A stretch of DNA of 64,000 nt from Patagioenas fasciata (taxonomy: Eukaryota > Chordata > Aves > Columbiformes > Columbidae). Under the pieces are notes generated by a model, which searched no databases, was not told the origin of the DNA, and was given only the letters and a program-made list of their open reading frames with translations. Location: contig NC_092520.1 in assembly GCF_037038585.1 (NCBI RefSeq), positions 121,552,001 through 121,616,000 on the forward strand. The letters run 5' to 3'. The stretch's first letter is position 1. Every line of letters begins with the position of its first letter. Made by a program: the position numbers and the translations under genes. Of the stretch, positions 1-9,716 are shown piece after piece.

Positions 1-3000
1 TACACTACTATGACAACATGGTCTTCGAGACCTAGAAAGCACATTCTTCAGTTTTGTTTTCACAAAAGCAGCTCCCTCCCAAGTTTGACAGCCCTGATTC
101 ATGTTAACTGTGATGCACCCTGACAATTCAGCTCCTAAGACATCATTGATCTCAGATATCACACAGAGCCATTCATGAAATGTGGTAAGAAGTAAGTCAG
201 TTCACACCACAATATCTCCAAAGCACCACATTCCTGTTAAGAAATGTGCAAATAAAGCTGTAGGAGATGACAAAACCACCTATGGTTAAACAGTTTTCTA
301 TACTTCTGCTGCATACTGCATACAACATAACTTCACTATAAAACATACCTCTCCATTTGCTCACACTAATAGAGCTTTTTACCCTTACTAACATTTTCTT
401 AGTCACTAAGTTCCCACTGTCCTGTCCACAGTGCCGTGTACCTGGCAACTACAGCTTGCCACTTTGGAAGAATGTCGTGTCATAGTGCTGCTGGTTTCTT
501 ATCTTTACACAACCTTGAAAACAACATTTTTCTTGTAGTAATTAGGCACTGCGTACTGTAAAGGAAAACAAACAGGATGACAACATGCAAACTTCAGATG
601 GCTTTTGCATAGTTTTCTGAACCACTCTGATGTCAGCATTTAATTATTATGCTTCAACTACTAAATTTCCTTCACATATTCCTTTTATTTTACTTATTGT
701 TTGGGCAACACTACAGAGAGGCGGTCAGAGAAGCAGGCTCTCCAACATGATGCAGCTGATGAACGGGACAAAACGATGGTTTGAATTCTCAAGAGTTTAT
801 AAGACAAGTTCACACAGAGCCCGGGCTAGAATTCATGTCTTCAAGCAAGGCAGACAAACAGGAATCCCCGTACAGAGGTTTATACTTGAGAATATCAACT
901 AGGCTAAAACTCAGATGGGGGTTTAAGTTGTAGAAATAATGGGATCGAAAGAATAGGCTAGGAGAACACTTCAAAGCAGAATTTGTGGAGCATATCAAAA
1001 GTAAAGAAAGCATTGAAACTGCCCACCTGGTTTGAACGAAAAGCCACTTTTATATCCCACCTCCAGTAACAGTCACTAACAGATACATAGAGAAAGGAAG
1101 TGAGTACCGTTTTCGTACAAGAGAGGATAAATACTGTGGAAGGACAGATAGTATAAGAACCCTATCTGTGAAGATGAGTAGGAAAGGACATGCCCTGGAG
1201 TTAAAAGACAGAGTCTGCGAAGTTCAGATGAAGACTGCACATGGGTGCCTAGAGATGCCCCACTGAAGGTGACATTCAACTTTGTGTCCATTTTGTTGTG
1301 CTTCATGGTGGAGAAGATAAGGGGAGGAACTGTTGTAAGGAAGACTTGCTTGACAGCCAGAGATTCCAGAGAATGCATCAGTTAACTTAGAAAGGGTCTG
1401 TCAGTGAGCTGTTAACCACTTGTGGATGCAACTGTGACTGCAGCAAAAAGAAGCAGGAGAAATGTCTCAGTCAGAATCTGCTGGGATTCCTCGAAGAAAA
1501 GCCAGAAAGAGGCAAAGGGAATCCCTTGAGGAGAGTGCAAATCCCAACAGAGCAAATCACAGGGTAGAAGAGACACAGATAGATAAAAGGGGCACACAAT
1601 GAGCAGGATGCAGGATGAGATCTGGAAGGAGTCCTTCAAGCGGGAGACACTATTAATAAAAACATGGGAAGAGCAACAGATGCCTCAGTTATAATCATGC
1701 AGCAGGCCAGTGGATGAGATAAGCCACAGGTGAAGGGCAAGCCACCAGAGGAAGGAAAGGAGGGGAACTTGGAAAAAAAAAGGTGGGTGAGTGACACAAA
1801 ATCCATTTTTTCTTAGAAACAATCAAAGACTGAAGAGAATATAATAAATGGGAAAATATCTAAATACCATTTCACCTTTTTTTTGTTATTGTTGTTCAAA
1901 GACATATGAGCAAACATTGATCATACAAGTGATTCATAAGAGCGGTATGAAGTGTTAGAACTATAACTTTCATGTAAACATAACCCATGAACTGCACTGC
2001 AATATGGTTTTCCTGCACTGTTATAGCTTCTCTGTTCAAATTCATGTGACTAATTTTGATTTTCTCCAGCACAACTGTATTTGAACAGGGGAACTTTTCT
2101 CTTTTTCAAGGACAGTTTCTAAAAGTGACCTGAGTGGAACCCATGTGAGGATTCCCACCTCTTCTGTAGATTTCAGAACCTAAGAGCATCATGTTGGCAG
2201 CTTAGTATTTTCCTGTGAAAGCACCTTCCTGCCTCAGTGAGAAACATTTTCGCTAACCGGTCTTCTACTAGCTTGCATTATTTTGCAAAAAATTGGATTA
2301 AAATTTAGAAAGCTAGATTACAGTTTAGCTCTTCAGCCGAAATTAGCTCTTCTAGACCCCCAGGGTAGTCAGCAAGCCTGTTCTTTTTGACACAAATTAG
2401 TAGAGGTCAACATTTATCAAGGGCTTTACATTTTTACAGCATGCTTGTATTTGAACTGCTGAGCGAGGCAGGAACACTTTTTCTGTCACTTGATTTAGTG
2501 GGGAGGAAGAAAGCACTTGAACTCCAGCAGCACAGCTGTAACTCGCTGACTCTTGCTGATGGACCTCTCAGTTCTGTTTCATTTTGACTCCCTGTGGCAG
2601 ATAAAGCTTCCTACTGCCATGGTTGCTACTATTAAATTCATATTCAAACCCAAACGTTCCATCTCACAGCGTGAAATCTCCATGAAATGATTCTCTGACT
2701 CAATGTCTCTGAAAATAACTCCACTGCGCTGCTTAAATTAATCATGAAGAAGGAAGCAGGAATGAAAATTAGTGACATAAACACCTCAATTTTTCCCTGG
2801 AAATCTGGGATTTTATCAACAAAGCTCACTGAACTTCTGTAGAGGAGAGAAGAATAAGAGTATCCAATCACATAAAGAGTGTTATAAACTATGTACACAG
2901 ATTTGCTCCATTAAAAAGCAGCAAAATAAACTTTGCTATGCAGTTTTCCCAGTGTCTCAGCTCTGCAACCTGACATGCTTCTACTATAAGCATGGCAAGT

Positions 3001-4219
3001 GCTCACTGTTTTGTTTTTTTTTAATTATTAAGTCTGTCCTACTTGCAGTTCACTGCCTTGCTTCTGTGATCTACAGAAGACACGTTTGGATATGAATTCA
3101 CAAGGACCTTATATCTCATCTGCAAAGACAAAACTTGTTATGGGACACCACTCAAAATGTGTGCAACTCCCCCCCAGATTCACAGCAATAGGACAAAGAG
3201 AAAGAAAATGCAGTGCAGAAGCTCTTTGGTTACAAATTGCAAGTGCCCCGAGTGCAGCCCCCCATGGGGGCAGCTGCCACAGCTGGGGGGCGAAGGGGGC
3301 TGGGTGCCCCCAAGGACCTGGGATCTGCTTTCAGTCAAGGCCCATCAGGAAACCCTGGACCCAGCTGGACCTACCCAGTCCCAGCCATGGGTCCCAGCCC
3401 ATCTCTGTCCCCACAGAGAAAGCCCTAAATGTGACAGTAAAGCCACACAAGCGGAACATACAGGTTTGCAGCAAAACCAGGTTTTATCTGCGGGCTTCCT
3501 TGCAAATTTGAAGATTATTAATCTCAAACTAAAACCCGATTTTTAACAGAGCTAATAGTGAACTATCAACCAAATTCTGTTTCTTATGCACTGTCTGAGA
3601 GACCCCCATTAGAACACTCCGCTCCACAGCTCTTGCTCTTTACTACATGTTGGGCATTTTGTTTCAGCTTAGAGTTATTTTTTGACTGCTGAAAAATACG
3701 GAAGGTCTGTCGTACTGATTTGTCATGTTTAAGTGATTCAACGAATTTCCTTAACAAACTGAAAGGAGCTCTGTAGGTTTCCTCAACAACATTTATAACA
3801 TAACATCTCACTTGGCCTGTCAAAGACAAATACACAATGGTTACATTTAATATTGGGCAAACAGCCAGTATACTTTTGCCGTAGGAAGGTACTCGACTGT
3901 TAAACTTGAGACCCCAAAACAGGCAAGAAATTCCTTTCATAGTGGGAAAGAAAATAGATTTCTGAGTAATGTTACAGGATTTGTCCAGTTCTTTATATTA
4001 AACTATGACTAAATTATGGATAGAAAACAAGATGGAACCAACAAGGTAACTGGTAAAAAACAACAAAATAAAAAAATCTTGCCTGTATTACTGTATTCTA
4101 ATTAAGCAATACACATCTATCTACATATCTATCTAAAGAGAGGCAGAAGAGGTTCATCTGCCATTCTAAGAGGGACAAGGGACTGAGCTCAAGAGACTTC
4201 CTCCGGGCTCCTTTGCCTG
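1..4219. other. Unique AT-rich DNA, no gene recognised
   Basis: I see no coding exon, RNA gene or known repeat here. Open frames on both strands are short and low in complexity and do not resemble protein families. The only compositional feature is the GC-rich patch near 3.24-3.42 kb, listed separately. The right end is the empty-site flank of the retrovirus, ending in the AATAT target copy. Confidence 0.6.
3236..3425. other. GC-rich patch, unrecognised
   Basis: A roughly 190-bp GC-rich block stands out from AT-rich surroundings. It holds runs of C and G around a CCCCCCATGGGGGC core and is open in more than one + frame. On the + strand a pyrimidine-rich stretch ending in CCCCACAG at about 3402-3417 resembles a splice acceptor. 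No matching donor or recognisable protein follows. It could be an old exon, a decayed repeat or a local GC island; I cannot choose. Confidence 0.3.
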
Positions 4220-4224
4220 AATAT
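4220..4224. repeat. Left target-site duplication (AATAT) of the retrovirus
   Basis: AATAT directly precedes the TG of the 5' LTR and recurs directly after the CA of the 3' LTR at 8183-8187. A 5-bp duplication is the size typical of class III (ERVL) and some class I insertions. It shows that the two LTRs and the sequence between them entered as one unit. Confidence 0.9.
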
Positions 4225-4686
4225 TGTATGGGGATATAGCGGAAGATTTGGCGAGGAGGTTAGTTAAATGTAAATACGCTCAAGTGACTTGCACCTGTCT
4301 GTAGAAAAAGCACACACATCACACTAATTGTCTTACTGACCTTGTGTGCTTGATGAGTAGAAGCTCTGTGTTAGATAACACAGGCCTGGGAGAAACTCTG
4401 GGCACCTTATCACTGTGTCTGAGATTCCTGCTTTGTTGTGAGAAAGAGCGGGAGGCTGCGCCTGCCTGAAGCCTTGAAATACAGGCGAGCTCAGCAGGCC
4501 CAGCGATCTTCCAGCAGGGCTGAACTGACCAGCGCCTGCGTCCCCGTTTGTGTCACCTCTGCCTGGGAGCTTAGGTGTGGCTTCGGAGATCCCCCAGTAG
4601 AGAGGTAACTAAAATAAAACTTGCTCTTTGCAAATGCATCCGTGGCCTCTGGCTCTTCTTGCGATGTGCCTGCGTATGTGCACACA
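4225..4686 (+). repeat. 5' LTR of the retrovirus
   Basis: This 462-bp repeat starts TGTATG and ends GCACACA. It matches 7721-8182 base for base except G/T at its seventh base (4231 against 7727) and G/A at 4662 against 8158. AATAAA at 4613-4618 lies about 70 bp from the end, as expected for the R/U5 polyadenylation signal. A short inverted repeat (CTGTGTT-AGAT-AACACAG, near 4367-4384) lies in U3 and contains a GATA core. I see no clear TATA box. Confidence 0.95.
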
Positions 4687-4688
4687 TT

Positions 4689-4706
4689 TGGCGTAGTTAG
4701 CAGTCG
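4689..4706 (+). promoter_or_regulatory. Primer-binding site, tRNA-Ser-like
   Basis: Two bases after the LTR end, the sequence TGGCGTAGTTAGCAG matches the complement of the vertebrate tRNA-Ser 3' end (TGGCGTAGTCGGCAG) at 13 of 15 positions. The match was judged from memory of tRNA-Ser genes, not by a search. Placement directly after the LTR is right for a primer-binding site. The two mismatches are both transitions. Confidence 0.65.
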
Positions 4707-4718
4707 CTAGAACCAGCC

Positions 4719-6117
4719 ATGCTGTGGTTTGCAAAACAAACGGGGACAGGGGAGGCCTCGAGGGTGACTCCCCAAATTCCGGGATGGCCCAGTACGGAGT
4801 GCTGGGCTCCCGTGGCTGCTCTCCTGTCTGAATTCGCTCCACTGGAGTCATGGCCTCTTTTTGATGATGGGGCGGTGATTACCCCCCAGGTAATTCAAGC
4901 AGCTATGCTTAAGCTTCCATGGAGAGCAGCATCAACTTCTTCTCGCAAATTAGCGGGAAGATTGGGATGGTTATTTGTTACCGGTCTTAATGCTCTTGAT
5001 CGTGATGTTGTTGCGTTGAAGAGTAAAATAAGAGAATTGGAAAAGGAGGTTGAGATTTTACAGGATGCAAAGGCGATCGCACAAGAAGTAATTACTGTTC
5101 AAGCAGAGCGGTGCTATGAGCTGCAAGATAATGTAGACCGGTTGCTAGCATGTATTGCTAAGGAACAAAAGGAAAAACATGCCAAAAGTGAGTTTTTGTG
5201 TTCTCAGGTTTGTACTCTTACCACAAAACACTCTTGGAATCCCAAGGAATGGGATGGAAATATTTGGAGTGAATCCTCAGACTCCAATATTGAGTCTGAA
5301 TTTGACCCTGACTTAAATGGCAGGGAAGTGGTGGGAGCACAACCCCCCATACAAATGGTGCTGCAGCAGGAACAAGCAGATGAGGGGGGGCAGATAGCAC
5401 ATACTCACTCTCCGAAGGAGTTAACGGCATTTTCAGAGATCTCTCAGCAAACGAGTGGGGAAGGAATTCTGGCACAGATTTTGCCAGCTTGGGATAGTGG
5501 AGCTGTGTCTATCCATTTATTAGCAGATGAAAAATTTTCTTAAGCCCTATAGCCTATGATGATCAGATACAACAACAATATGCTCAGCTGCAAACTGTCA
5601 GAGGTCCGAACAGGCAAGATATTGCACCTGTGCTGTATCAATGTTTGTGTGCAGTAGTTTTAACAGCATATGCTGAACCTGTTGAATCTGTGTTGTCCTG
5701 TGGAAATTGGTGCACATTGGAGGAAAGTATTGATTTAGTGCAGCAGATGGGGGTGGTGTATGCATTGATTATGGGATCCGATTCAGACAGGGTAGCAGTG
5801 ACAAGTGCTATAGGTAATGCAGGCACTCCAACAAATGCCTTGAGCGGAATTGGGGCTGTAATTTCAGGACCCTGTTTGGGTGGTGGATAATGGAAATCTG
5901 GCAAAACTGAGAAGAGTTACAGCACAGGTGATGAGAACACTAATGTGGAATGATTTAGTACAAGCTGGTATCCCACAATCAGAAATAAGCAGGATCATGC
6001 CATCACAAATTTTTTGCTGCTTGCAAAAGTTAATGCTTATGCAGAAAAGCCAACCAGCCCTAGCCCCCCCGCCAACACTGCACCCACCCTCCACCCCAAC
6101 TGCCACCTCAGTGCAAG
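4719..6117 (+). pseudogene. gag remnant with coiled coil and two frame lesions
   Basis: Gag forms the retroviral particle shell. The ATG at 4719 lies only 32 bp after the LTR and opens a 274-codon frame that stops at 5541. Residues about 93-158 are rich in charged and leucine heptads and predict a coiled coil, as known for the N-terminal part of ERVL Gag and its mouse relative Fv1. Homologous-looking sequence then continues in the -1 frame from about 5540 to 5887, and returns to the first frame from about 5880, reaching a proline-rich stretch near 6050-6110. This fits a one-base loss near 5531-5541 (an A5/T4 run) followed by a compensating one-base gain near 5878-5886. No zinc-knuckle nucleocapsid motif is visible, so the C-terminus is lost at the join to pol. 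Start and family are fairly secure; the exact lesion bases are not. Confidence 0.75.
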
Positions 6118-7110
6118 ACCAGTTTGCCTTTACCTGGCAACAACAGCAATATACTTGCCAAGTATTGTCTCAGAGATACAAACACAGTCCCTCCGTCTGC
6201 CACCAAATCATAGTAGCTGATATAGCACTATGGTCGGGTACTGTTACTGATTGCCATGATATTGATAATCTGTTGATCATGGCAGTGTCACAACAAGAAA
6301 CTGAAGCAGCTGCTGAATTTTTGAAGGTGCGTTTGCAGGACCAAGGCTGGGCAATTACTCTGATGAAAATACAGGGCCCTTGTGCTACTGTACTATTTTT
6401 AGAAATAGTTTGGCATAGGCAGCTTAGAGAAACACCAGTTAAAGTACAGCACACAGTCCAGCAGTTTTCTGTACCAGCTGCAATAAAACAATTACATGCC
6501 TTTTTAGGATTTTTAGGGCCTTGGAGAATTTCCATCCCTACATCTTCTGTGGAGAAGGATTCCCCTTGTGAAGAGTTAACAGCAGAGCACAATAAAGTTG
6601 ATTCATTTGAGTCTCAAAACAGTAAGAAAGCAGATAATATGACCTCTGCTGAGCTGCATGCTCAAGCTCTAAATGTGCATATAGCTTGTGGACATGGATC
6701 AGCTTATGCTGCACACACATGGGACATTGGTCACAATCAAACCCCTTTGCTGTTATATACTTGTAAAACATGCTCACATCATTGGGCTGCTTGTACACAG
6801 CTACATTTAAGAGCACAGGGGAAGGTAAAACGGGGTCAGTGGGCCTCAAATACCTGTCAGGTTGATTATATCGGCCCCGTATCCCCATCTAGGGGGTGGC
6901 AATATGTATACACTTCTGTGGATATAGTGTCACCACTAACTACAGGGGAAATGAAATTATTCACACCAATGGATTGTGAAGTGGGACTGCAGCCTATTGA
7001 TCGAGATGTAAAAATTTATATGACTCCAGAGAATGCTGTATGGTTTTGTACCCTGACTTCTCCTCTTATATTACATCCTTTACTAATATCAGATTCTCGA
7101 GTTCTTGTAT
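6118..7110 (+). pseudogene. pol remnant: partial reverse transcriptase joined to partial integrase
   Basis: One frame, open to 7247, carries pieces of pol. About 6120-6545 is the middle and end of a reverse transcriptase: an FAFTW block, a KHSP block, then D-I-D-N at 6258-6269 where the catalytic Y-I-D-D box should be, a GWAI...KIQGP segment, and LGFLGPWR at the connection region. The upstream palm with the first catalytic aspartate is absent, and RNase H is skipped. About 6650-6790 resembles the integrase zinc finger (two histidines, then CKTC). VDYIGP at 6861-6878 supplies the first catalytic aspartate of the integrase core, and a VDIVS strand follows at 6918. No second aspartate (D-N/Q-G) or glutamate motif follows, so most of the core is deleted. 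The joined frame starts inside gag and has no initiator of its own. The protein would be inactive both as polymerase and as integrase. Confidence 0.8.
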
Positions 7111-7134
7111 TTCAGGTATCTTCAGTGAACACCT

Positions 7135-7629
7135 GTGTTTTATCTAGAGGAGACAGCACTGGAACAATGTTATTGGTGTCACAGACTCAACATCCAACTG
7201 AACTCCAATCTGAAAAAGTGCAGGCCACGACTTTCCAGTCTGTGTAAGCAATTAGCCCACAACAGGTTGTTAAACCCAGTGATACCAGCTGAAGGAGCTG
7301 GAGCAGCAGCGTATGTATTACTGGAAGGTGACAACCCCCATAGCTGTGTTACAGAATTGTGCTATGCTAAGGGATTTTAACACTAATCTTTCTTACTGTT
7401 GTTTCTCTGAGTAGGTAGTAGCTGCAAATGCTGCTTTGATTTTGAAGTCATGTGTTCCTTCAACACAGATGATGAACTAGCCAGCATGGAAGACAACATC
7501 TTGCATCTTTGGAACTAATGCCTGGCTGAATGACTCGTTTAATTCCCTGACAAGATGAATGGGACACCTGATTATTGTAGAAATATGCTTTTTCCTTTTT
7601 CTGTATGTGTTTATTGTGTGCCCCTGTAA
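7135..7629 (+). pseudogene. Possible envelope transmembrane-subunit remnant
   Basis: Downstream of the integrase remnant are fragments that do not match ERVL pol. A frame at 7135-7380 is unrecognised. From 7417, in the same frame, comes SSCKCCFDFE followed by an acidic helix-like stretch, stopping at 7516. In the next frame from 7517 comes WLNDSFNSL, then a stop at 7556, then a hydrophobic run of about 18 residues ending in VCPC (7568-7629). The order (cysteine pair, helix, W-L-x-x-F motif, membrane span, cysteines) matches the C-terminal half of retroviral transmembrane subunits. It is broken by at least one frame change and one stop. ERVL elements normally lack env, so this is either a captured fragment or a chance resemblance. 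Confidence 0.42.
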
Positions 7630-7704
7630 ATTGCTCTGTGCTACACCTCACAAGCCCAAATGAACAACTCTGGCTTTGTTGGCCCCAGCAGAAGCAAGTC
7701 ACGT

Positions 7705-7720
7705 GAGCGAGGGGGTGGAA
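7705..7720 (+). promoter_or_regulatory. Polypurine tract
   Basis: GAGCGAGGGGGTGGAA, purine except for one C and one T, ends directly at the TG of the 3' LTR. This is the expected position and composition for the plus-strand primer of reverse transcription. Confidence 0.85.
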
Positions 7721-8182
7721 TGTATGTGGATATAGCGGAAGATTTGGCGAGGAGGTTAGTTAAATGTAAATACGCTCAAGTGACTTGCACCTGTCTGTAG
7801 AAAAAGCACACACATCACACTAATTGTCTTACTGACCTTGTGTGCTTGATGAGTAGAAGCTCTGTGTTAGATAACACAGGCCTGGGAGAAACTCTGGGCA
7901 CCTTATCACTGTGTCTGAGATTCCTGCTTTGTTGTGAGAAAGAGCGGGAGGCTGCGCCTGCCTGAAGCCTTGAAATACAGGCGAGCTCAGCAGGCCCAGC
8001 GATCTTCCAGCAGGGCTGAACTGACCAGCGCCTGCGTCCCCGTTTGTGTCACCTCTGCCTGGGAGCTTAGGTGTGGCTTCGGAGATCCCCCAGTAGAGAG
8101 GTAACTAAAATAAAACTTGCTCTTTGCAAATGCATCCGTGGCCTCTGGCTCTTCTTGCAATGTGCCTGCGTATGTGCACACA
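7721..8182 (+). repeat. 3' LTR of the retrovirus
   Basis: This is the 462-bp partner of 4225-4686, with two substitutions and no gaps seen. It is bounded by the polypurine tract on the left and the second AATAT copy (8183-8187) on the right. Confidence 0.95.
8109..8114 (+). terminator. LTR polyadenylation signal AATAAA
   Basis: AATAAA lies in the 3' LTR about 70 bp before its end, at the same offset as 4613-4618 in the 5' LTR. It would direct 3'-end formation of the proviral transcript. Confidence 0.7.
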
Positions 8183-9695
8183 AATATATTTGATTGGGAC
8201 ATGCTGTCATTTTATTTCCCCTTTTCACATTTCACACAGCTGAGGTAATGAAAAAAAGGAAGGTTCTTCTTCCTTCCTAATCATGGCAAAAAAGTCAAGT
8301 GCCTTGTGTCCAGTGGTGACTGATAACCCCAGCCTTTCGCTTTGACTTTGCTCCCTGGATTGAAGACTGCAGCAGGGTGCTGAGGCCAGTCCCCAGATTT
8401 GAATATGTCCCATTTTCATGGACCCATTCCACTGCTGTATGAGAAGAAAAAAAAACAAAAAAAGATGTGTTGAAGAACAGGAACAGAAGGCAGCAAGAGT
8501 TTTGCACACCCACCTCAGCATGGGGCTTCCCTGGTTTCTTCAGAGCCATCACCATGGTGGTGCAGGAGAAGCAAGGCTGCCCCATGAGCTGCACAGCAAC
8601 TGCATGAACAAAAAGCAGTGGTGTGCCCTTTCTCAAGGACTCCCTTTTGCTCCAAAATCCTAGGCGCCCCAAACACAGGCACTCTGTGAGCTGTCTCAAG
8701 AAGGGTTGAAACTTACTCTGCGAAGTGATCACCTAGCAGAACCTGGATGTGGATATTCACAATTGTTCTTCCTGCAAATAGGTAATCCAGTCATCAAGCT
8801 TCTCTCACTGTTTTGTCTTCATTACCAGAGAGAAAAAATTTCTTCTGTGAGACAAAACCAACATGGTGATATCTGGGTATGATAGCTAAACACCCTCCCG
8901 TGCTCATTCCTTGGAGCAACAAAAAGCAGGGTCTCCCTCTGCCATGCGAAGAAGAATTTCTTCAAGAAGATGCAGAGACATACTTTTGGGAGACTTGAAG
9001 GTCCAGATAGGCCCCGTGTTGCCTGCCAGTGATTTTTCTGCAACCCACACTGTATTTTATTGTCATCGTGCAGTTACCCAATCTTCATTTAAACTCTGCT
9101 TGAAAAAGAAAAAGTGTAAACTTGCATGGTATGCAAAGAAGACACATATTCCAGCACCTAGTGTAAAGTAACAAATTGGGAGGGATGAGAGACAGCCAAC
9201 ATCTCAGCTTTGAAATAGCTGTACAGACACTGAGAAGGGCTGAGTATGGGATTGCCAGTACAGTGAAGTTGCTGGGCTTCCCTCAATAATCTATAAAACT
9301 CCAAGGCCTTCAAGCCTTCCTTTTCTTTCCCTTTCAAAGCACCAAGGATATGAAGTGTAAGTACAAATGGCAGCATCTCATTGGGTCCTGATTGCCCTTT
9401 TGAGATTTACATGAAATGTTTGTATCTTCTGCACAGAGGCAAGAGATATAATCCAACTGGTTTTGGATGCCTGACTGAATTACACAAACTGTGGCCATGG
9501 AAGACCTACAGAGCCATCATGATGCCCAGCTTCTGGCACTGGGTCTTCACCCTGGGGCCACCTGAATCCCAAAGTTTCAGTCACACCTTTGAGTGGTTAT
9601 ATTCAGGGGCAGATCTCACCTTACGCTTCAGAAATGGGGAAAATTCAGACTGGCTCCTTGTCATTACAGGACATTAATTAAATCTCGTGGGTTTA

Positions 9696-9716
9696 ATATA
9701 TATATATATATATATA
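9696..9716. repeat. (AT)n microsatellite
   Basis: An uninterrupted alternating A/T run of 21 bp, likely to vary in length between individuals. Confidence 0.9.

Larger units (their letters stand above)
4225..8182 (+). mobile_element. Young internally deleted endogenous retrovirus, ERVL-like (class III)
   Basis: The provirus is 3,958 bp: two 462-bp LTRs with TG...CA ends around a 3,034-bp interior, flanked by AATAT on both sides. In order, the interior holds a primer-binding site resembling the tRNA-Ser complement, gag, a joined reverse transcriptase/integrase remnant, an envelope-like tail and a polypurine tract. Protease, dUTPase, the first half of reverse transcriptase, RNase H and most of the integrase catalytic core are missing, so it cannot have moved by its own proteins. 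By direct reading the LTRs differ at two sites (about 0.4 percent) with no gaps, which implies a recent insertion, possibly around a million years or less at usual bird rates. Class III is inferred from the coiled-coil Gag, the style of the RT and integrase motifs, and the 5-bp duplication. Confidence 0.93.

Noticed and set aside
3086..3546. Overlapping 141- and 129-codon frames over the GC-rich patch
   Set aside because: Two frames open together indicates stop-poor GC-rich DNA rather than coding selection; neither is recognisable.
5525..5545. Programmed -1 ribosomal frameshift at the end of the first gag frame
   Set aside because: The A/T run does not form the X-XXY-YYZ heptamer in the zero frame, and the join falls inside Gag rather than at a gag-pol boundary.
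5880..7247. 455-codon open frame as an intact retroviral protein
   Set aside because: It opens inside gag without an ATG, jumps from gag to mid-RT to partial integrase, and lacks key catalytic residues; it is a deletion product.
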